The notes: generated from the sequence alone by a model not told the origin. A stretch of 34,520 bases of DNA from Lentibacillus sp. Marseille-P4043 (GCF_900258515.1 NZ_LT984884.1:801892-836411), one strand, 5' to 3'; numbered from the stretch's first letter, positions 7,962 to 16,425 are shown. Program-made: numbers and translations.

Positions 7962-8264
7962 TTGAGAAAATTATATTTCTTATATTACAGGGGGGAATAT
8001 CAAATTAACTTACATGATGCTACAAAAAAACCTTATTTTACGTTTGATATTATCCTTATAGTTCTGGGAGTAATTAGTCTTGTTTTAACATTAGTTGATC
8101 GAGAGCATTATTTATTGTATAGCAATATAATAATATTATTATTGTTATTATCATTTTTGGTAAAAGGGATTTACTTCTTGAAAATAAAAAAATTGAAGTA
8201 TGGGTTAATATCATTCATTGTTGTGATATTAAGTGGTATTGCTATATTTTTAGGTGTCAAATAA
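7962..8264 (+). CDS. Small three-helix membrane protein, candidate immunity protein
   Basis: The product is 100 residues, with TTG start one base after the preceding stop, so translation is probably coupled; no separate ribosome site is evident. Three hydrophobic segments are visible: about residues 27-45 (FDIILIVLGVISLVLTLV), 50-73 (NIIILLLLLSFLVKG) and 78-99 (GLISFIVVILSGIAIFLG), joined by short basic loops. No enzyme motif is seen. Small multi-helix proteins encoded directly after secreted hydrophobic peptides often protect the producer, so immunity is the best guess. A hairpin follows the gene. The coding status is good; the role is inferred from position. Confidence 0.6.
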   Translation: MRKLYFLYYRGEYQINLHDATKKPYFTFDIILIVLGVISLVLTLVDREHYLLYSNIIILLLLLSFLVKGIYFLKIKKLKYGLISFIVVILSGIAIFLGVK

Positions 8265-8279
8265 GTTGGATTTATAAGA

Positions 8280-8310
8280 AAAGGGGGTAGCATTATGCTG
8301 CTCCCTTTCT
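8280..8310 (+). terminator. Hairpin closing the bacteriocin-like pair
   Basis: AAAGGGGGTAGCA pairs with TGCTGCTCCCTTT over 13 positions (two G-T pairs). The T run after it is short, so termination may be weak. Confidence 0.5.
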
Positions 8311-8366
8311 GACTTAAATAAAAGGAGAATGAATTTCTTAGTCACGAATTAATGGATTTTTTAACA

Positions 8367-8600
8367 TGCGATTTTTATGAAATTATTAACATCGCCAGTC
8401 TCCAAAGATTCTTTTATAGTGTTCTAATAAAATGGCTCAAGATCTTCATAACCACTTACCAACTGAGTCAAGTTCTCCTGACTGTCCATGTCAATTCCCA
8501 AAACCTTGTATCCCATCTCACTTAGAAGAAATGCGCTAGGTCCACACATTGTTGTTTTACCTACTCCCCCTTTTTGAAGAGAATAGGTAAACAGTAGCAG
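8367..8600 (-). pseudogene. Decayed ParA/Soj-type ATPase, N-terminal fragment
   Basis: The minus strand codes TYSLQKGGVGKTTM (deviant Walker A, about 8570-8530), FLLSEMGYKVLGIDMDSQ (Walker A' region) and NLTQLVSGYED, ending at a TAG at 8424-8426. After a frame change it continues as NTIKESLETGDVNNFIKIA to about 8367. The start codon is missing: an in-frame TGA lies at 8601-8603. The order KGGVGKTT then IDMDSQ-NLT is diagnostic of plasmid/phage-type ParA proteins. It is a relic of a mobile element that once occupied this site. Confidence 0.75.
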
Positions 8601-8924
8601 TCACTTTTTACCCCCGTCTCCTCATATCTAATACATAAAACCGTAAATACAGTTTTGTGTAAGTATTCTATTTTACTTTTAAAACTTCTGTCAATAGATT
8701 ACCAATAATGGAAATTTTCACTTTAAAGGTAACTAAAAAACCTTATAAATAGGGTATGGTAGTCCTGTCCAAATCCCTAACTATAAAGAGTAGATAATGG
8801 ATGAAGTGTAACTCTTTAGCCTTATTGTCTTTTTTTATTCAATTCCACAAATAATAAATCTGAATTTTACAAAATAACAAAAAGATGGTGAATCATAATG
8901 TTTGACAATCTATAATATTTTTAA
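8601..8924. other. Intergenic AT-rich stretch without recognisable genes
   Basis: No convincing frame, hairpin or repeat is seen. It separates the ParA relic from the next remnant and is probably decayed mobile DNA. Confidence 0.5.
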
Positions 8925-9171
8925 TGCAACGCTAGTGATAAAAGATACAAGCATGCACTGGACATTTTAAATAACAATAAAGAAATTAGAGAAATTAATA
9001 TCATTGGTGGAACAATGGCCTATATGGATAATTATAATAATTATCAGAATCCGCTTTTGGAAAAATTGTATAAGGCAGAAATCCTAAATAAAAAGTTATT
9101 AAATTGATGATGGCAATCTTAAAGATACACCACACTATCCGTACGACATGATGCATTATTGGGGTAACTAA
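8925..9171 (+). pseudogene. Remnant coding sequence(s) before the SRP RNA
   Basis: A startless frame from 8925 to 9107 reads KRYKHALDILNNNKEIREI, then INIIGGTMAYMDNYNNY and LLEKLYKAEILNKKLLN. Two bases on, another frame reads DGNLKDTPHYPYDMMHYWGN and stops at 9171. The two may be one gene broken by a frameshift. Compositionally they look like real protein, perhaps another toxin or immunity relic. No family is recognised. Confidence 0.35.
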
Positions 9172-9285
9172 AGGATTACTAAATTTAGTCTTACTAAATT
9201 TGCATAAAGCTGTGAAGTTGAAGGTATGGCATGCACAGGGGACTAGTGACATCTACACGATAATCAAATGCCAAAATGTATAATT

Positions 9286-9328
9286 AAAAAGCTGTATCAA
9301 TGTTATAAAAACATTGATACAGCTTTTT
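9286..9328 (-). terminator. Strong terminator of the SRP RNA gene
   Basis: A perfect 19-bp stem (AAAAAGCTGTATCAATGTT and its complement) around a five-base loop, with T runs on both strands, sits just beyond the 3' end of the SRP RNA on the minus strand. It can work in both directions. Confidence 0.85.
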
Positions 9329-9340
9329 ATACTATGTATA

Positions 9341-9608
9341 CCGTGCACCCATCGTCGATGCAACGTCCCTAGGCGTTACTTAAGTTCATGGCTCGACCTA
9401 GGCTTCCCCGCGGCACACAGAGATGACCACTTACTGCTGCTTCCTTCCGGACCTGACAGGATTCATGGGTCTCTGTTGCGCAGGACCTCGGTGTCAACAC
9501 CAATCCCTCAAGGCAGACCCTAAAGTCGCTCCACCTCGGATGGGAATTCAACCTCGCTATAGCGGATTGCGAGTACAGGGCACCGCTACCTCCCCGCTTA
9601 GCACGGCA
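9341..9608 (-). ncRNA. ffs: Signal recognition particle RNA (scRNA, large Bacillus type)
   Basis: The minus strand begins CTTGCCGTGCTAAGCGGGG and ends GGTGCACGG, pairing its two ends. It contains the Bacillus-type Alu-domain start (GGGGAGGTAGCGGTGCCC). It also has the universal SRP hairpin GTCAGGTCCGGAAGGAAGCA with AGCAGTAAG and the GTGTGCCGCGGGG return strand. The length of about 268 matches the roughly 270-base Bacillus RNA. It pairs with Ffh to deliver nascent membrane and secreted proteins. In B. subtilis the gene lies between tadA and dnaX. Here tadA is beside it, but dnaX is replaced by the toxin island. Confidence 0.97.
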
Positions 9609-9614
9609 AGTACT

Positions 9615-9643
9615 ATTATAACGAGTTTTTGTGGTAAATGCAA
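9615..9643 (-). promoter_or_regulatory. Promoter of the SRP RNA gene
   Basis: On the minus strand, TTGCAT, a 17-base spacer and a perfect TATAAT lie six bases before the RNA's 5' end. Confidence 0.8.
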
Positions 9644-9673
9644 TAAAAATTCATGGACAAGGTGAGGGAAACT

Positions 9674-10144
9674 TTATCCATCCTTTTGCTTTTTCCTTTC
9701 ACGAAGCTTACGGAAAAAGTCAGTCAAAATCTGTCCACATTCCTTTTCCAACACACCTGAAGTGACTTCTGCTTGATGATTAAAACGGTCATCATCTAAC
9801 AAATTCATTAATGTTCCGACACAGCCCGCTTTCGGATCAGACGCTCCAAATACAACACGGGCAATCCGCGACTGGATGATAGCACCTGCACACATTGGAC
9901 ATGGTTCGAGTGTTACATAAAGCGTACAATCCTCCAAACGCCAACTACCAATTTTTTTATTTGCCTCTTCAATTGCAATCAATTCCGCATGTGATAGCGT
10001 CTGTTGGGATGTTTCCCGAACATTAAATCCAGTAGCAATAACCTTGCCATTATAAACAATTACCGCACCGATCGGCACCTCCCCAGCTTTACCCGCATTA
10101 ACTGCCTGGTCGATCGCGTCACGCATATACTTTTCATCATTCAT
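9674..10144 (-). CDS. tadA: tRNA-specific adenosine deaminase
   Basis: The product is 156 residues from the ATG at 10144 (an upstream GTG is possible but has no ribosome site). The zinc and catalytic motifs of the CDA fold are present: SHAELIAI (HAE, about residue 53) and EPCPMCAGAI (PCxxC, about 83-86). The downstream GASDPKAGCVG is also typical of TadA. It converts adenosine-34 to inosine in tRNA-Arg(ACG) and is normally essential. It is on the same strand as the SRP RNA just downstream and divergent from yaaI, the same arrangement as in B. subtilis. Confidence 0.95.
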   Translation of the reverse strand: MNDEKYMRDAIDQAVNAGKAGEVPIGAVIVYNGKVIATGFNVRETSQQTLSHAELIAIEEANKKIGSWRLEDCTLYVTLEPCPMCAGAIIQSRIARVVFGASDPKAGCVGTLMNLLDDDRFNHQAEVTSGVLEKECGQILTDFFRKLRERKKQKDG

Positions 10145-10224
10145 TACGAACACCACACTAAATAAAAAGTTTTAAATCCAGGAAACAGGTTAAAAATAAA
10201 AGAAGAAATGAAAGGAGCAATTCT

Positions 10225-10758
10225 ATGAATACCTCACTTGAAAATAGTGCTGTTTTATTTATTGATCTTATTAACGATTTTAAATTTGAGCGTGGTGAAC
10301 GATTACTTCATCACACAAAAGAAATTTTACCACACTTAAAAAAACTAAAATCATTTGCTAAACAAAATAAGCTTCCTGTTATTTATATTAATGATCATTA
10401 TAACCTGTGGCAAGCAGATTTTCACCGAATCATCGATTACTGTAAAAATGACGGTAGCCGTGAAGTGATTGAAGCAATGAAGCCTGATCCCGATGATTAC
10501 TTTTTTATAAAACCGAAACACTCGGCCTTTTTCCAAACACCACTACAATCATTGTTGACTCATTTAAACAAGACACACCTAATCATGGCAGGCATTGCTG
10601 GTGATATTTGTATATTGTTCTCGGCTAAGGATGCTTACATGTATGAATATTCCTTACATGTCCCTGAAAACTGCATGGCATCCAATGAAAAACAAGGAAA
10701 TGAATATGCCCTCTATTTAATGCGCTCGGTAATGGATGCAAATACCAGACCAATTTAA
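10225..10758 (+). CDS. yaaI: Isochorismatase-like cysteine hydrolase
   Basis: The product is 177 residues, with AAAGGAG before the ATG. The isochorismatase-family triad can be placed: Asp in VLFIDLIND (about residue 14), Lys in DYFFIKPKHSAF (about 93), and Cys in GIAGDICILFSA (about 131). The substrate is unknown; family members hydrolyse isochorismate, nicotinamide or other small amides. It lies divergent from tadA and 66 bases before yaaH, as in B. subtilis. Confidence 0.88.
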   Translation: MNTSLENSAVLFIDLINDFKFERGERLLHHTKEILPHLKKLKSFAKQNKLPVIYINDHYNLWQADFHRIIDYCKNDGSREVIEAMKPDPDDYFFIKPKHSAFFQTPLQSLLTHLNKTHLIMAGIAGDICILFSAKDAYMYEYSLHVPENCMASNEKQGNEYALYLMRSVMDANTRPI

Positions 10759-10824
10759 CAGGCATATTAAAGTTATCCCCCGCATAATGTGTAAGTAGAG
10801 TAAAACGGAAAGGGGGAGTTTTTC

Positions 10825-12123
10825 TTGCAAGTTTATGTAATTGAATCAGGGGATACGCTTTATCAAATTGCAAATACATACGGGACAACAACTGATGCAC
10901 TTATTGAGGCCAATGAACTCGAAGCGCCAAATAACCTTGTAGTTGGGCAAGCACTGGTTATTCCGATAATTGGGCAATTTTATTTTGTACAATCTGGTGA
11001 CAGTTTAGCTTCCATTGCCCAAAAGTTTAGTATCTCTGTTCAACAGCTGGCCCAGATCAATAATTTTCCAATTGGAAATGAGCTACCAGTAGGATTGCGG
11101 TTATATATCCCTCCACAACCAAAAAGGGAAATCACGGCAAATGCCTATATTGAACCTTACGGGGAAACTGTCTCCCAACCACTAATAAATGCTGCAACAA
11201 ACAATACTCCATTTCTCACCTATCTGGCTCCATTCAGTTACACGATTAATAATGATGGTACATTAAACCCACCACCATTGGATAACTTCAAACAAATAGC
11301 TGCAAACAATAACACAGCCTTAATGCTTGTTGTCTCAAATCTCCAAGGAGGCCAATTTAGCACTGAATTAGGTAGAAGGATCCTAACCAACCAAACCGTT
11401 CAAGACAAATTATTGGATACTATTGTTACAACTGCAAATGCTGGTGGCTACCATGATGTTCACTTTGATCTAGAGTTTTTGCCACCAGAGAACAGAGAAG
11501 ACTATAATTCTTTTTTACGAAAAGCAAGGGATCGACTACATGCCAATGGGTTATTACTGTCAACTGCCTTAGCACCAAAAACAAGCGCAACACAACAGGG
11601 GACACTGTATGAGGCACATGATTATGCGGCCCATGGTGAAATTGACGATATGGTTGTATTAATGACATACGAGTGGGGCTATAGTTATGGACCGCCACTG
11701 GCAGTATCGCCAATTAATGAAGTGCGTAAAGTAGTCAACTTTGCTGTAAGCGTTATGCCTGCTGATAAAATTTTATTGGGTCAGAATTTATATGGCTATG
11801 ATTGGACGTTGCCATACGAACAAGGCGGCGAACCAGCAAAGGCAGTTAGTCCGCAGCAGGCAATAACAACTGCGTCTGAGCAAAATGTGGCTATTGAATA
11901 CGACCAACAAGCACAGGCGCCTTTTTATCACTATACAGAAGCTCAAGGAAATCGCCATGAAGTCTGGTTTGAAGATGCTCGTTCGATTCAAGCAAAGTTT
12001 GATTTGATCAAAGAACTCAACCTGCGAGGAATTAGTTATTGGAAACTTGGATTAAGCTTTCCGCAGAATTGGTTATTACTCAGGGATAACTTTACGATAA
12101 GGAAAAATATAGGTTCGTCATAA
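10825..12123 (+). CDS. yaaH: Spore cortex-lytic N-acetylglucosaminidase, two LysM domains plus GH18
   Basis: The product is 432 residues with a TTG start behind GGGGGAG. Two LysM domains (residues 1-48, YVIESGDTLYQIANTYGT, and 51-97, YFVQSGDSLASIAQKFS) bind peptidoglycan. From about residue 105 a GH18 barrel follows, with the catalytic strand DVHFDLEFLPP (about 211-221), MTYEWGYSYGPP and SYWKLGLSFPQNW near the end. YaaH/SleL enzymes cut cortex fragments during germination. There is no signal peptide, as expected for a protein deposited on the forespore by LysM binding. It marks the host as a spore former. Confidence 0.93.
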   Translation: MQVYVIESGDTLYQIANTYGTTTDALIEANELEAPNNLVVGQALVIPIIGQFYFVQSGDSLASIAQKFSISVQQLAQINNFPIGNELPVGLRLYIPPQPKREITANAYIEPYGETVSQPLINAATNNTPFLTYLAPFSYTINNDGTLNPPPLDNFKQIAANNNTALMLVVSNLQGGQFSTELGRRILTNQTVQDKLLDTIVTTANAGGYHDVHFDLEFLPPENREDYNSFLRKARDRLHANGLLLSTALAPKTSATQQGTLYEAHDYAAHGEIDDMVVLMTYEWGYSYGPPLAVSPINEVRKVVNFAVSVMPADKILLGQNLYGYDWTLPYEQGGEPAKAVSPQQAITTASEQNVAIEYDQQAQAPFYHYTEAQGNRHEVWFEDARSIQAKFDLIKELNLRGISYWKLGLSFPQNWLLLRDNFTIRKNIGSS

Positions 12124-12183
12124 GTGTTAGATGGCAATTAAATGACAGATAATACTACAACTATACGATAAGAAGATATAGAA

Positions 12184-12210
12184 GTCCCCCAACATATAAC
12201 GCTGGGGGAC
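12184..12210. terminator. Terminator between yaaH and the PfpI-family gene
   Basis: GTCCCCCA and TGGGGGAC form an eight-bp stem between two convergent genes. T runs are poor, so strength is uncertain. Confidence 0.6.
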
Positions 12211-12217
12211 TCGTCTA

Positions 12218-12733
12218 TTATTTCAATAAATTTAATGCTTCCCGATTAAACGCTGGAATATCATCTGGCTGGCGGCTTGTTACTAATTGGTTGTTACAAA
12301 CGACTACTTCTTCATCCTTCACGTTTGCACCTGCATATTCCATATCTACTTGAATGGATTTATAGCCAGTTGCTGCACGTCCCTCCAGTGACTTCGCCGT
12401 AATGAGAAGCTGTGGTCCGTGGCAAATCGCAAATACAGGCTTTTTGACATCCATAAAATGCTTGGCAAACGCGACGAATCGATCATCTGCACGTAATTGA
12501 TCCGGTGAAAATCCACCCGGAATAAATAGTGCATCATAATCATCTGGATTTACATTATCGATTCCTTCGTCAATTGTTACGTTCGCTCGATTATTTTTCC
12601 CTGTAACTTCATTGCCTTTTTCTTTTTCAATCGTTACCATTTCATGTCCAGCGTCTTTAAATGCCTTTGCCGGCTCTGTATATTCTACGTCTTCAAACAT
12701 ATTTGTTAAAATTGTTGCTATTTTTTTACCCAT
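12218..12733 (-). CDS. DJ-1/PfpI family general stress protein (YraA/YfkM type)
   Basis: The product is 171 residues. The start is the ATG at 12733 because AAGGAGCGG lies upstream; the TTG six codons earlier lies inside that ribosome site. It shows the DJ-1/PfpI fold motifs IATILTNMFEDVEYTEP, ALFIPGGFSPDQLR and the nucleophile elbow VFAICHGPQLLI (Cys about 106, His next to it). Relatives act as deglycases or stress chaperones and are sigma-B-dependent in B. subtilis; no sigma-B site was found here. The gene is convergent with yaaH and is not part of the conserved yaaH-dgk neighbourhood. Confidence 0.85.
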   Translation of the reverse strand: MGKKIATILTNMFEDVEYTEPAKAFKDAGHEMVTIEKEKGNEVTGKNNRANVTIDEGIDNVNPDDYDALFIPGGFSPDQLRADDRFVAFAKHFMDVKKPVFAICHGPQLLITAKSLEGRAATGYKSIQVDMEYAGANVKDEEVVVCNNQLVTSRQPDDIPAFNREALNLLK

Positions 12734-12831
12734 TTTTATCCGCTCCTTCAAGAAGATAATACATAATAGGTTTACCCGTCCTTATAAAAATAAAACATAG
12801 CTAAAAGATTAGAAATGGACAAGACATACTA

Positions 12832-13269
12832 CTAGTCCATATTCATCAACCGGAGTAAGTATTTATCATTGGTTATCAAATCTTTAAGTGTATATTGATC
12901 AAGTACGTGCAAGAAAGCTTGGAGCGCTTCATTTAACACATGCTTTAATTTACATGCGGGTGTAATGACACATTGATTTGTAGCATCATCAAAGCACTCC
13001 ATTAAGTGGAAGTTATCTTCAAGTTCACGGACAACCTCGCCGACATTTATTTCCTCAGGGTTTTTAGCTAATTGAATTCCGCCATTACGGCCTCTCACTG
13101 TATTTAATAGATTCAATTTGTTTAGTTCATGAACGATCTTCCCCAAATGATGTTGGGATATGGAGAACGTTTCGGATATTTCCTTTATACTTGCTAACTC
13201 ACCGTCAGACTTCATACTGGTGAAAATAAGTACACGCAATGCGTAATCTGTATATTTCTTTAGGTTCAT
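12832..13269 (-). CDS. nsrR: Rrf2-family nitric-oxide-sensing repressor NsrR
   Basis: The product is 145 residues, with AAGGAG eight bases before ATG. It has a winged-helix start (LKKYTDYALRVLIFT, ISQHHLGKIVHEL) and RGRNGGIQLA wing. The three cysteines CFDDATNQCVITPAC (about residues 94-108) are spaced as in NsrR iron-sulfur ligands. NsrR loses DNA binding when NO attacks the cluster. It is divergent from hmp, its classic target, with a perfect inverted repeat in between. The gap also holds a ten-base palindrome (ACAAATTTGT, 13295-13304) near its own start, of unknown role. Confidence 0.9.
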   Translation of the reverse strand: MNLKKYTDYALRVLIFTSMKSDGELASIKEISETFSISQHHLGKIVHELNKLNLLNTVRGRNGGIQLAKNPEEINVGEVVRELEDNFHLMECFDDATNQCVITPACKLKHVLNEALQAFLHVLDQYTLKDLITNDKYLLRLMNMD

Positions 13270-13327
13270 AGTCCTGCTCCTTGTTTACTATTTCACAAAT
13301 TTGTAAGAAATGATTATCTTTTTCCTA

Positions 13328-13381
13328 TTGTTATGGTGGCAATAGGATTATACAATAAACATGTATATAAAATACATGTTT
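13328..13381 (+). promoter_or_regulatory. hmp promoter with NsrR operator
   Basis: TTGTTA (13328-13333), a 17-base spacer and TACAAT (13351-13356) form a good sigma-A promoter. Directly after the -10 comes a perfect ten-bp inverted repeat, AAACATGTAT and ATACATGTTT, around five bases (13357-13381). Its AT-rich form and position over the start site fit NsrR repression of hmp. Confidence 0.8.
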
Positions 13382-13405
13382 TAAAAAGAAAAGGAGTGCT
13401 TTGCT

Positions 13406-14641
13406 TTGGCAACACAAGTAACAACGGGATTAGAGAAAGACACTAGGGATATTGTAAAAGCTACTGTACCAATTTTGCAAGAACGTGGCGATGAAATTAC
13501 AAAGCGATTTTATCAGCTAATGTTCGAAAATCATCCTGAACTAAAAAATATTTTTAACCAAACCAATCAACGAAAAGGGGATCAATCGAAGGCTCTAGCA
13601 AACACGGTATATGCAGCAGCTGCTAATATTGATCACTTGGAGGAAATTTTACCTCAAGTCAAACAAATCTCACAGAAGCATAGAAGTTTAAACATAAAAC
13701 CAGAACATTACCCAATCGTTGGCAAGCATCTATTATTAGCGATGAAAGATGTGTTGGGGGACACGGCTAATGATGATGTCATCAACGCATGGGAAAAAGC
13801 ATATTCCGTTATTGCTAGCGTATTTATTGATACGGAAAAACAGATGTATCAAGAGATGGAAAATACTGTTGGTGGTTGGATAGACTATCGTGATTTTAAA
13901 GTTGTTGACAAAGTAATAGAAAGTGATGTGATTACCTCGTTCTATTTAGAACCAGCTGATGGTAATCCATTTCCAGCATATCAGCCAGGACAATATGTAA
14001 CGGTCAAAGCTGATATTGAAGGGGAGTCTTATAGTCATTTACGACAATACAGTTTATCATGTGCGCCTGGTGAAGGTGTTTATCGAATCAGTGTTAAACG
14101 GGAAGATGCTATAGGTGATAACCCTGCTGGAATCGTATCAAACTACTTGCATTCTCATCTCGAAAAGGGAAGTATTCTACCAATCAGTGCACCATCTGGA
14201 GATTTTACGCTAGACCAAAACGATACTCGACCACTTGTTTTAATGAGCGGCGGTGTTGGCCTGACACCGATGATGAGTATGCTGCTCACTACTATAAAAT
14301 ATCAGCCGGAACGTGAGGTTTACTATATTCATGCCGCACAAAATGGCAAGGTACATGCGATGCGGGAAACAGTTCAAAGCTTAGCAGAACAACATAATCA
14401 CGTGCATGCTTTCACAATATATGATAAGCCATCAACTGAGGATGATGGTAATTATGATAAATTGGGCTACATTGACCATGAATTTCTAAACTCGGTATTG
14501 TCAACAAACGATTCTGCTTTTTATTTCTGTGGACCAATAGGATTCATGAAGGCAATGTATCAAAATCTTAAAAAACTACATGTTGCCGATCATGATATTC
14601 ATTATGAAGTATTCGGCCCTGCAACAGCTATTGCGGAATAG
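13406..14641 (+). CDS. hmp: Flavohemoglobin, nitric oxide dioxygenase
   Basis: The product is 411 residues with TTG start behind AAAAGGAG. Residues 1-150 form the globin domain with the proximal His in QKHRSL (H92) and ELKNIFN. The FAD domain follows with RQYSLSCAPGEG. The NAD domain has GGVGLTPMMSM, FYFCGPIGFM and EVFGPATA. The enzyme oxidises NO to nitrate with oxygen and NADH, protecting respiration and iron-sulfur enzymes. The adjacent divergent nsrR and the operator over its start site indicate induction by NO. A bidirectional hairpin separates it from convergent acsA. Confidence 0.96.
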   Translation: MATQVTTGLEKDTRDIVKATVPILQERGDEITKRFYQLMFENHPELKNIFNQTNQRKGDQSKALANTVYAAAANIDHLEEILPQVKQISQKHRSLNIKPEHYPIVGKHLLLAMKDVLGDTANDDVINAWEKAYSVIASVFIDTEKQMYQEMENTVGGWIDYRDFKVVDKVIESDVITSFYLEPADGNPFPAYQPGQYVTVKADIEGESYSHLRQYSLSCAPGEGVYRISVKREDAIGDNPAGIVSNYLHSHLEKGSILPISAPSGDFTLDQNDTRPLVLMSGGVGLTPMMSMLLTTIKYQPEREVYYIHAAQNGKVHAMRETVQSLAEQHNHVHAFTIYDKPSTEDDGNYDKLGYIDHEFLNSVLSTNDSAFYFCGPIGFMKAMYQNLKKLHVADHDIHYEVFGPATAIAE

Positions 14642-14657
14642 TGATTATATTAAAGGA

Positions 14658-14685
14658 AGGGTGCCAACGTTCGGCACCCTTTTTC
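14658..14685. terminator. Bidirectional terminator between hmp and acsA
   Basis: AGGGTGCC and GGCACCCT around a short loop, followed by TTTTT on the plus strand and serving both convergent genes. Confidence 0.85.
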
Positions 14686-14687
14686 TA

Positions 14688-16403
14688 TTACTCTTCTAAT
14701 GTCGATGTATCACCTGTTGGTAGACCAAGCTCCCACGACTTCAGCAAACGGCGCATGATTTTACCGCTGCGTGTTTTTGGAATCGTATCCTTCACCTCAA
14801 GCTCACGAGGTGCGGCATGTGCTGCTAAGCCTGTTTTGATAAATTGACGTATTTCTTCCAGCAGTTCTGGTGAATCCTCATAACCATCATTTAATGTAAT
14901 AAATGCTTTAATGATCTCACCACGCTCTGGATCTGGCTTACCGATAACACCTGCTTCAGCAACAGCCGGATGCTCAATTAGCTTGCTTTCTACTTCAAAC
15001 GGACCAACACGTTCACCAGATGTATTAATGACATCATCTAACCTGCCCTGGAACCAGAAATAGCCATCTTCATCCCTGTACGCACTGTCCCCGGATACAT
15101 ACCAGCCGTTTATAAAGTAACTTTCATATTTCTCCGGACGTTTCCAGATCTTCCGCATCATCGCTGGCCATCCTTGCTTAATTGCCAGATTACCCATTTG
15201 GTTTGGTGGCAGCTCATTCCCTTCGTTATCAACAATAGATGCCTCAATTCCCGGGATTGGTTTACCCATTGAACCTGGGCGAATTTCCAGTGATGGAATA
15301 TTAACAATAAGTTGCGCACCAGTCTCGGTCATCCACCATGTATCATGGATCCGTAAATTAAATGCCTCTAACCCCCATGTAATAACTTCTGGATTTAGTG
15401 GCTCTCCAACACTCATAACGTGACGCAATGAGGAAAGGTCATATTTTTTCACAATCTCTTCACCGGCACTAACCAGTTTCCGTAATGCTGTTGGTGCAGT
15501 ATACCAAACTGATACATTAAATTCAGCCAAAGTTCCATACCATGCATCAGGTGTGAAACGACCACCACGGACTACATTTGTTACACCTTTTAACCAAGGT
15601 GCAAAAACACCATAACTTGTACCAGTTACCCAACCTGGATCTGCTGTACACCAATAGATATCATCATCTTTTAGGTCAAGAACCCATTCAGCAGTAGCAT
15701 ATTGCTGAATCATTGCATTATGAACATGATATACCCCTTTAGGTTTTCCAGTAGATCCAGATGTATAATGGATTACCATTCCATCTTCTAGGTCAACCCA
15801 CTCGATGTCAAAGTCAGTTGATGCCTCTTTCATTTCACTATTATAGTCGATGTATTTAACGGACGTTTCATTGTTATCGCCAACAAGAACAATTTTCTCA
15901 AGTGCTGGAAGATCATCTTGAGGTACACGTCCTAACAATTCAGGTGTTGTGATGAGCATTTTTGCTTCACTATCTTGTAAGCGATCGCGAACTGCTTGCT
16001 CCATAAATGCTTCAAATAATGGGCCTGCAATAGCTCCCGTTTTTAATATTCCAAAGAATGTAGCGTAAAATTCAGGGCTTCTTGGGAGGAATAAAAACAC
16101 CCTATCTCCTTTTTCAACATTGTATTTCTTTAATACGTTGGCAAATTGATTACTGCGTTTGCGTAACTCGTCAAATGTCACTTTTTCTTCTCGGTCAGGT
16201 GAAGAATATAATAAGGCTGTTTTATCTTTCTTCGTTGGATCTTCTGCATGACGGTCAATTGCTTCATACGCAATATTTACTTTCCCTGTTTTATTCCAGC
16301 TAAAGTTTTCTTTCATATCGTCCCATGAAAAATTTTCTCTTGTCTTTTCATAGTTTTGTAAGTTGTAATTACCTTCTTGTGCAGGTATACGTTGCATATC
16401 CAT
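14688..16403 (-). CDS. acsA: Acetyl-CoA synthetase (AMP-forming)
   Basis: The product is 571 residues, close to B. subtilis AcsA in length and sequence, with GAGGTGATTGG before ATG. Adenylate-forming motifs are present: IHYTSGSTGKPKG (P-loop, about residue 210), TWWMTETGAQ, YVSGDSAYRDEDGYFWFQGR and the C-terminal lysine motif PKTRSGKIMRR. It activates acetate to acetyl-CoA through acetyl-AMP; the last lysine (in SGKIMRR) is the usual acetylation switch. The acuABC genes that oppose acsA in B. subtilis are not here; the gene is convergent with hmp. A perfect cre site lies 23 bases before the start, so glucose repression through CcpA is likely. Confidence 0.95.
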   Translation of the reverse strand: MDMQRIPAQEGNYNLQNYEKTRENFSWDDMKENFSWNKTGKVNIAYEAIDRHAEDPTKKDKTALLYSSPDREEKVTFDELRKRSNQFANVLKKYNVEKGDRVFLFLPRSPEFYATFFGILKTGAIAGPLFEAFMEQAVRDRLQDSEAKMLITTPELLGRVPQDDLPALEKIVLVGDNNETSVKYIDYNSEMKEASTDFDIEWVDLEDGMVIHYTSGSTGKPKGVYHVHNAMIQQYATAEWVLDLKDDDIYWCTADPGWVTGTSYGVFAPWLKGVTNVVRGGRFTPDAWYGTLAEFNVSVWYTAPTALRKLVSAGEEIVKKYDLSSLRHVMSVGEPLNPEVITWGLEAFNLRIHDTWWMTETGAQLIVNIPSLEIRPGSMGKPIPGIEASIVDNEGNELPPNQMGNLAIKQGWPAMMRKIWKRPEKYESYFINGWYVSGDSAYRDEDGYFWFQGRLDDVINTSGERVGPFEVESKLIEHPAVAEAGVIGKPDPERGEIIKAFITLNDGYEDSPELLEEIRQFIKTGLAAHAAPRELEVKDTIPKTRSGKIMRRLLKSWELGLPTGDTSTLEE

Positions 16404-16425
16404 CCAATCACCTCATTAATAGTTT

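Noticed and set aside
9314..9665. Several open frames of 60-80 codons
   Set aside because: They lie inside the SRP RNA gene, whose conserved sequence and structure explain the region.
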